Positions 58,045 to 64,000 of a stretch of 64,000 nucleotides of DNA are shown piece by piece (the stretch's first letter is position 1; every line of letters starts with the position of its first letter). Source of the stretch: Chrysaora quinquecirrha. Lineage: Eukaryota; Cnidaria; Scyphozoa; Semaeostomeae; Pelagiidae. Where the stretch lies: NCBI GenBank assembly GCA_014526335.1, contig JACTAT010000022.1, forward strand, positions 1,246,604 to 1,310,603, in the 5' to 3' direction. The notes under the pieces were generated by a model that was not told the origin of the DNA, searched no databases, and was given only the letters and a program-made list of their open reading frames with translations. The translations under genes and the position numbers were made by a program.

Positions 58045-60930
58045 ATGATAAATTTGATGCATCGTCAAACTCGAGCACAAGCCAACTCGTCGATGGTAGA
58101 TGACGAAAATTGCAGCGAAAAGCTGGAAGTCATTCAGAGGAATGTTTTTTCTTCAAAGTCGAAGACACTTGAGAACAGGAATTCGGGATTAAGAGGAAAA
58201 CGGAAAAGAGATTCACTTGAAAAGCGTTCTGTTTTTAAGACTAAGAAGAATACAGAATTTAAAAGAAGATTGGATAAACTTTCTAAGAAGCAACTTGTGA
58301 ATCTAATGATACACATGGTGGAGTTGGACAACAAGATCGAGGAGGTAAAGGAAATGCTCGTTCTCAGCCTTGATGATTTTCATTTTTGAACCATTTTACC
58401 ACCCCATCACCTCCATGTGACTAAGACCCCGTTTACACGGCATAGGACCTGAGTGGGTCCGTTCCTGAAAGGTCATTATAGGCTTTCGTTAATACGTATG
58501 GATCCCTTGTGGGAATAGGATCGTATCTTTTCGGGCACACTGGTCTAAAAATCGCCCAAAAGTTGTCAGTTGCACTCTGATATCCGTTCTCGTGTGCCAA
58601 AACGCAAGGAAATTTATTCATAACCGAAAAGTATGGTTCCGTACTTTTTTCTCTCGTGTAAACAGGTCTTAAATTTCTAAGAATTCAGAGAAAAGGACCC
58701 AAGTCTCAGATTCGTGTTACGTAGAAAGTGTGTTCTTAACTTAAAAATTATCCTGTTTACTACTAAAATATTCATTTGTTTATTTGCAGGAATTAGAGAA
58801 ACTCTGCCCCAGTCCTACTCCTGATTTGTTGTTATTTCAAATACAACTTGAGATTCTTCTGAATGAAATTTATAAAGCCTTTTCCAGATGATTATGTTGG
58901 TTCTCTTCGGAATGGATTTTGCTTCGGGAAGGTGCAGAGCCAAATCGCAGCATTTAAGGTATGTAGAAGGGTAATTAAGTGTTCTCAAGGAATTTGAAAT
59001 AAATCTTGCTTGTGGACAGATCAGTTATGTCGAGGAAGGGCAAGAAAACGTTTTTAAGGTCCCAGAGAACTAATTTTGAGTATCTTCTCTTACTTCTAAG
59101 GATTCCAATTTGGGATAGATATGTATTCTATTTAACATTTGGACCAGATAGCTGGTTGTCGCAGAGAGTCGCACCACAGCTTTCATAGGTACAGCCAATA
59201 ATTTTTGTCAGAAAAGGCATCATAGTTCGTCGAGCGAGATCGAAAAATTTCTATTTCAGTGGAAGTCTTAACTCTAATCCATTTTAAAAAACCCCACATC
59301 TTGGCAAATTGTGTCAATACGAGAAGCATTTTGATATTGTTCCATTTTCAAATTGTGCATGCATATATTGAAACTGTTTTATTTTTACGCAAAGCCTATT
59401 GTCCGTCATGTTATTTTGCCGTTTTCAAGTACCGTTTTTTGCATCATGTCAATGTGAATGCAGTCTTGGTCATTGAAAAACTGCAAGGAAAAATTGCATC
59501 CTCAAATCTCTTCATCTTGGCTGATGGCATTCAATCTAAGACTTCAGTCAGGTTCAGGGTTACGAAGAAAAGCAGAAACATCTTTATTTTTCAAGATATT
59601 TCCTTCCTCTCATCTTCACAATTCTGAAGTGTTGTGCAACTCAGGGATTTTCAAGCATAAAATGTTATGTCCTAGCTTTTATGAATAACAGTTAACTAAT
59701 TCGATGTGCTTTGATTTAAGAAGAGGATTCATTTTTGCAGAATCAATGTCTTAGTCAACTGGACTCGCTCGCTGATTCCAATCATCATTCGTTAACTGTG
59801 GATTATGCAATAATGGCATGGCCAATCGTGAGTAGATTGCCCGAATGGAATCATCCTTCGCACAACAAACCAAAAGAATCGATATTTCAAAACTTATCAA
59901 AGCAAGTAATCAAGTCCTTCAAGAAATGGAATGTGACTTTAGAGGAATGTAGAAGATTAGAGAAAAGGTGAGAATTTTACCCCTAATAGAAGTCCTTCTA
60001 CAGCCCATGTCCCAATTGCTGGCATATCTGGGACCAATAACATCTGTACGTTGTAGAGACGTGTCCACTACTCTATAAACGCTCTTTTTATAAAGAAATG
60101 ACCTTCTGTATCAAGCCCAACGTGTCGTATTAAGATGCCCGTAAGGATGGAGATTCCACGATATTATGTATCATTGAAGCTGTAACTACAATCTCAAATG
60201 AGTTGGTTCAGAACGAATTTCATTGTTTAAAGCTTTCAAACCCTGTAAATATTAAAACGGAGAACCCTAAGCTAGCGAGTTTCTGTATGAAGCCCCCTTT
60301 GACATGGACTAAAACGATAGGAATGTGGCTGAAAAATAACAGTTATAATGACCCTATCTTCTTGGAATTCTTTCCATTTGAAGTAGCCTGCGTGCAGACT
60401 GAAACACTTCTTCACGTTTTAGTATGCACGCTGGCTAAATTGAAGTTGATGTTCTCGGGCAAATAAGTTTACTGTGACCCCTTTTATGTGATATGCTTAG
60501 AGAGGACCTCGCATATAAATCAAGATATCCGCACTTATCAAGACTGTTTCTGGCACAGTATTGCACGTTTCGGGAGAACTCCGTCTCCTGTCGTTGGGTA
60601 ACGTCGTGAAGTATGGCTCTGCTATTCTGCTAGCGTTCTGACACCTTTTTGATCCGACAAACGCATTAAATAAAAGAAGAAGCAAAGTTTTCAGTGCCCG
60701 ATGATGTGAGACAGAGCTCTGCCGAAACGTTGCCCTGATAAATATCAAATGTTTCTCATGATACGCGGTGATTATTTTACTTCTTTTTAAAGGCTTTTAT
60801 GGTTCGTTAAGGATTATAATTTTTTAATCTCTGTTTTTCCAGACTTCAGGAGGTTAAGGACATTGATTGGTCAATCTTGCCAGTACTTGACGAAGTCAAA
60901 AGAAGGATGGACACGTTTCAATGGTGTTGA
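58045..60930 (+). CDS. Cut8/Sts1-like nuclear proteasome tether (probable)
   Basis: Cut8 (fission yeast) and Sts1 (budding yeast) anchor proteasomes at the nucleus. Exons 58045-58344, 58790-58958, 59741-59967, 60843-60930. Pattern seen: a Lys/Arg-rich N terminus (GKRKRDSLEKRSVFKTKK), the helical LDKLSKKQLVNLMIHMVELD, KLCPSPTPDLLL, LLNEIYKAF, PDDYVGSLRNGFCFGKVQSQ, SLTVDYAIMAWPIVSRLPEW, NHPSHNKPKESIFQNLSKQV. The spacing (repeat-like PSP, AFP, Tyr/Cys-x-R/K-V, LPxWxxxxHN) is that of Cut8 family proteins as I recall them; a profile search is needed. Exon 58790-58958 is 1 nt too long for its phases, with the shift at the T4 run 58880-58883. The start is uncertain, since 57920-58048 may belong in front. 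Confidence 0.6.
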
Positions 60931-61358
60931 TTTCATTAAGGTTATAGAATATTTTTTGTCTTTTATCGAATTTTTAAGGAACGAATAAATTTTGAATTTA
61001 AAGATTGAATTTTCACTTCAGTTATTAGCAATTTTTCTCCGAAGTGCGTTTCTAAATTTTCCCGTTTTTCTCGTTTTTCTATCGAAAAGAATCTATCCGC
61101 GCGATTTTGATGAACTTCTAGAAAACGCATGATGATCTTTTAGCTAGATTTTTACAACTAAATTACTAATTTAAACTTTCAAGATCTTATCTTGAGACCT
61201 TGAGCGCAGCTTCAAACTGTGACAACCATGGCGTTTTCATCGTCAATGCAAGAGAAAAGTAGAAACAAAGAAAAAGTACCAGTTACTTCTGAAAAAAGTA
61301 TTTTTCGATGTAATGTAAAAGAAGAAACAAAACAAAGAAATTTTTAAAAGATTAAATT
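60931..61358. other. Convergent spacer between Cut8-like and NOL7
   Basis: Short 3'-3' spacer. Contains the Cut8-like poly(A) signal. No other gene seen. Confidence 0.6.
60984..60989 (+). terminator. Polyadenylation signal of the Cut8-like gene
   Basis: AATAAA 54 bases after the stop codon. Confidence 0.6.
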
Positions 61359-62023
61359 TCAAAATCTAGAATGTGGCCTTGCTTTTCTTGATGCCTTTTC
61401 ACATCTAATTGAACTAGAATCGACTCGTTTTATTCTGTCCCCATACAACTGATTTTTGAGAAAATCATTTGCTTTTTGTGCCTTATCTTCAAGTTCTTTC
61501 TGACTTGTGCCAAAAACGTGAGCTTTTATGGTCAGTCCGCTGCTTTCATCAACATCTTCATCATCACCATCTTCATCATCTTCATCGTCATCGTCATCTT
61601 CATCTTCATCTTCATCTTCATCATCATCACCATCTTCATCATCATCACCATCTTCATCATCATCTACTGTTTTGTCATGGAGTTCTGCATCTTCAGCTAA
61701 ATCCTTTACTTCATCATCAGTATCTTCCCTAAGCACTTCTTTATTATCTTTATCCTTTTCTGATAAAGCTTCTAATATATTATCTGGAAGTTTTTCTAAG
61801 TTTCCTAACTTTTTTATTTTCTTTTGTTGAACAAATTTCTCCTCTTTTTTCTTTCTTTTGTTTTTCTTCAATTCTTTTCCCGCCTTATTGCTTCTTGCTC
61901 TTTCTCCTTTCTCTCAAGGGCAGATTTCTTCGCATCAACAAGCGAGATATCTTCTGGGGCTTCGTCATCGCTGTCATTTTCAACTTCAGTGTCTTTTACC
62001 GCAGCTGTCACGTTTTCCGACAT
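61359..62023 (-). CDS. NOL7: Nucleolar protein NOL7, one frame break
   Basis: NOL7 is a nucleolar factor of early small-subunit rRNA processing. About 220 residues in one exon (human 257). The N part reads MSENVTAAVKDTEV...DDEAPEDISLVDAKKSALERKEKEQEAIRREK. Then, after a 1-nt shift at the T4 run 61875-61878 on the + strand, it continues KKNKRKKKEEKFVQQKK, KLPDNILEALS, matching human VRRDKTLLKEKRKRREELF and LLPDTILEKL. A long Asp/Glu tract encoded by GAT/GAA triplets follows, then the C-terminal AQKANDFLKNQLYGDRIKRV, corresponding to human AAQAFIHNSLYG. The C terminus ends earlier than in human. The start at 62023 is 186 bp from the CCDC39 start. Confidence 0.85.
61556..61668 (+). repeat. (ATC/TTC)n coding microsatellite in NOL7
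   Basis: Trinucleotide run encoding the acidic DDEDGDD tract on the minus strand. Likely length-polymorphic. Confidence 0.9.
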
Positions 62024-62209
62024 TTTGTTTCTTTTGGCTAGGCCATTTGAAAAGAACACAGCCTCTTATTGGAGATGAAAAAGTACTTTTGCGCATGCGT
62101 TTTCATAACTTAGCAACATCTGTTGCTATCCTATATCAATAAGGCCTAGGCGTTTTGGCGTCTTGAACTGCTGGAAAATTTCTGTTTCCTCAATAAAATC
62201 ACTTTCAAA
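62024..62209. promoter_or_regulatory. 186-bp divergent NOL7 / CCDC39 promoter region
   Basis: Start codons of the two genes lie 186 bp apart on opposite strands. The interval includes GCGCATGCG and no TATA box. A shared bidirectional promoter is inferred from spacing. Confidence 0.5.
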
Positions 62210-63347
62210 ATGGAGGAAATACTAAGCCAGATGAGTTTTGATGAAGGAGTTGCAATGCCAATTGCAAATGAAGAGAATAAACAGCTCGAATCAGAGGTAA
62301 GTTGGACAATTTTGATGTAGCATTTGGGCTTTTATTTTTTTTCTGCAGTGTGCTGTACACCTTTTTTGAATAATGTTTCAAACAAAAGTTAAAATGTTAT
62401 TTTCCTTATTTAATAGCTGGAAAGAAGTCAGAAAGAACTTGTAAAGATTCAAGAAGAGGTCACATTATTTACAGATCGTATCCATTCCATGTCTGATCAT
62501 CTAAAAATGTTCGCCAAGAGCTACAACAAACTCAGGTAAAAATATGCTCCTGTGTTTGCCAGACTGAAAAGTTTGTTGTGCGCAATTGTTCATGCAATAT
62601 ATTAGGCTATTGCGTGCACAATGCATGCTGTATTGCAGTCATTGCATGCTGTATTGCATGCTGTGTTTCATGCTGTATGTTCATGCATTCACAATGCATT
62701 CCAGGTTGGAAAACAGGCAACTGTTAGCGGACGCATCAGGCATCATTGTGAGCAGATTGAAAAACAATGACTAATTAACATTACAATAGGTTTAATAATA
62801 GGAGGGATGTGAGCGTGATTGTGAGTGGGAGCAAGTTTTCCAACTTGGAATGCATTGCATGCTCTTTGTACAGTTTTCTATATTTTCAACTAAATAGCAT
62901 AAACAATAGAACTATTGTGCATAAAACAATAGAACATTGAAAATTCAATTCAATTTGAAACTTTGTATGAAAAGTGGGTCCGCTATAGTGCATGTTTCTC
63001 CTTATTCCTACTAATTGAACTACCTTGAAACAAGCTATTGGCATCCCTTAGTCAGAAAATTTACCAAAATCATATGTATGATAAACTCCCAGTAAACTGC
63101 AAAATCACTGAGATTACCCATCCCTATAGGGATTCAGAAAAGCTCATGTCGTAGAATGCCATTTTTTTCTGCATCCGCAGTTGAGTCCTTTGTTTCTGCA
63201 TCTGCAGTTGACGTTTTTATTCCTGTATGCCTTTATTTGCTGTATTATGCCCAGAACAGCTTTTTTATGGTTTGTTTCTTTTTCAACAGGAGCTTTGTAA
63301 TGCAAAGAAAAGAGAAGTGTCAACTGAAAGTCATTTGAAACAAGTTG
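62210..63347 (+). CDS. CCDC39: CCDC39 (96-nm axonemal ruler), 5' three exons
   Basis: CCDC39 with CCDC40 forms the coiled-coil ruler that sets the 96-nm repeat of motile cilia and positions inner dynein arms. Exons 62210-62296, 62417-62535, 63290-63347; the gene continues beyond the window. The start MEEILSQMSFDEGVAMPIANEENKQLE aligns with human [21 protein letters not shown]. Exon 2 reads TDRIHSMSDHLK, then, after a 1-nt shift at the A5 run 62503-62507, NVRQELQQTQ. Exon 3 is ELCNAKKREVSTESHLKQV (human SLCKARERETESEEHFK). Exon 2 is 119 nt where phases require 120, so the break is likely a sequencing indel. Coiled-coil heptads are evident. Confidence 0.9.
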
Positions 63348-64000
63348 GTGAGTGTCCATCCATCTGTCTTGTTTCTAGGGTTTCGGTTCAATTTGCCCAA
63401 CCTCAAAACTTCTTTTTCACTCAAACTGGTCTTTTCTCCTTTCTGTGCTTTCTATTAAATAACTCACTTGATCATTAAAATGGTAACCGCTGTACATTAA
63501 ACCTGGGATTTGGGGTAACCAGTTTGAAAGACAAACGATTGGCAAGCTGCAAAGATGAAAACTTATCCGTTTTGCTTGTTTAATTTTCTTTGACTGGCAA
63601 ACAATCATCTTAGGTTGGACAAAATGCCTCAGAAAGTTAAGAGAATAGAATGTTTGGTGAAGAGAGGTTAAAGGTGCTGTAGCATCTCTGATTAATCCAG
63701 TTGGCTTGTGGTGTCAGAAGCTCAGCAGGGTTGGGGTTTGTGCCCCAGCAATAGTAGCACCACAGCCAGGGTCAAGGTCTTGATTAGTTAACCTACTACT
63801 GAGATCCTAGCAACTGTTGCTAAAATAACCAACTGCTGGAGCCAGGGTTGTTGAGAGACAGAGTGGAATCAGGTGTAATGTAATTGTACCAAGCCTTTAG
63901 GATGTTTTAGAGGAAAGCATTAAGAGAATTTCAATCTTTGGCAGGCCCCTTTACAGCCCAAGGGACCCCTCTCTCAACGGTACTGATTGGAGCTGCACCA
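63348..64000. other. CCDC39 intron to window end
   Basis: No further exon found. It holds a SINE copy, and the window ends inside the intron. Confidence 0.6.
63672..63860 (+). repeat. tRNA-derived SINE copy
   Basis: TTAATCCAGTTGGCTTGTGG, TGTGCCCCAGC (decayed B box), TTAGTTAACCTACTACTGAG and ATCCTAGCAACTG match the copies at 18548 and 26668. Confidence 0.7.

Noticed and set aside
60203..60466. 88-codon + strand ORF inside the Cut8-like intron
   Set aside because: Lies between two exons with matching phases and has no recognisable domain.
61469..61830. His/Ser-rich plus-strand ORFs
   Set aside because: Antisense shadows of the acidic NOL7 trinucleotide tract.

Overview
Eukaryotic (animal) genomic DNA: AT-rich, intron-dense, and full of small non-autonomous transposons and tandem repeats. 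The genes point to a non-bilaterian invertebrate, most likely a cnidarian and probably an anthozoan. Reasons are a multi-exon gustatory-receptor-like 7TM gene, highly conserved metazoan housekeeping proteins, motile-cilium genes, and a Cut8/Sts1-like gene. The species call is inference; no mitochondrial or rRNA marker is present.

Layout. (1) 140-6822 (+): eIF4A DEAD-box helicase, 10 exons, 5' exon outside the window. (2) 7787-9164 (-): the two 3' exons of RPP38 (RNase P/MRP L7Ae-fold subunit). (3) 12614-14998 (-): WDR24 (GATOR2), coding region in one exon with two apparent frame breaks. (4) 15976-29023 (+): HLTF (HIRAN-SNF2-RING helicase). The exon block that should lie between 21213 and 24277 is missing; a 67-bp satellite array and a 1.74-kb foldback transposon sit there instead. 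(5) 34177-43402 (+): intact 11-exon gustatory-receptor-like gene (482 aa). (6) 46239-47669 (-): ULK3 kinase, head to head with (7) 48286-50950 (+) CFAP97D1-like ciliary gene. (8) 52737-54065 (+): BTB-BACK-PHR protein, one exon. (9) 55271-56716 (+): LSM1, 5' exon not found. (10) 58045-60930 (+): Cut8/Sts1-like nuclear proteasome tether. (11) 61359-62023 (-): NOL7, sharing a 186-bp divergent promoter region with (12) CCDC39 (62210 to window end, +), the 96-nm axonemal ruler subunit.

The genes do not form a pathway. They are neighbours with short divergent spacers: WDR24/HLTF, ULK3/CFAP97D1 and NOL7/CCDC39. The space between and inside them is filled by at least five families of non-autonomous elements: an abundant palindromic MITE with CAAACGATCAAACATTG ends whose core has expanded into a satellite, tRNA-derived SINEs, a TTAA-flanked MITE, several TA-flanked or unassigned terminal-inverted-repeat elements, and a long-arm foldback element.

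Data caution: seven or more conserved ORFs are broken by about 1 nt, nearly always in or next to a short homopolymer, and exon phases independently show the error. I read these mainly as sequencing/assembly indels rather than pseudogenes. The missing HLTF exon block is a different kind of lesion and is the most interesting structural anomaly.
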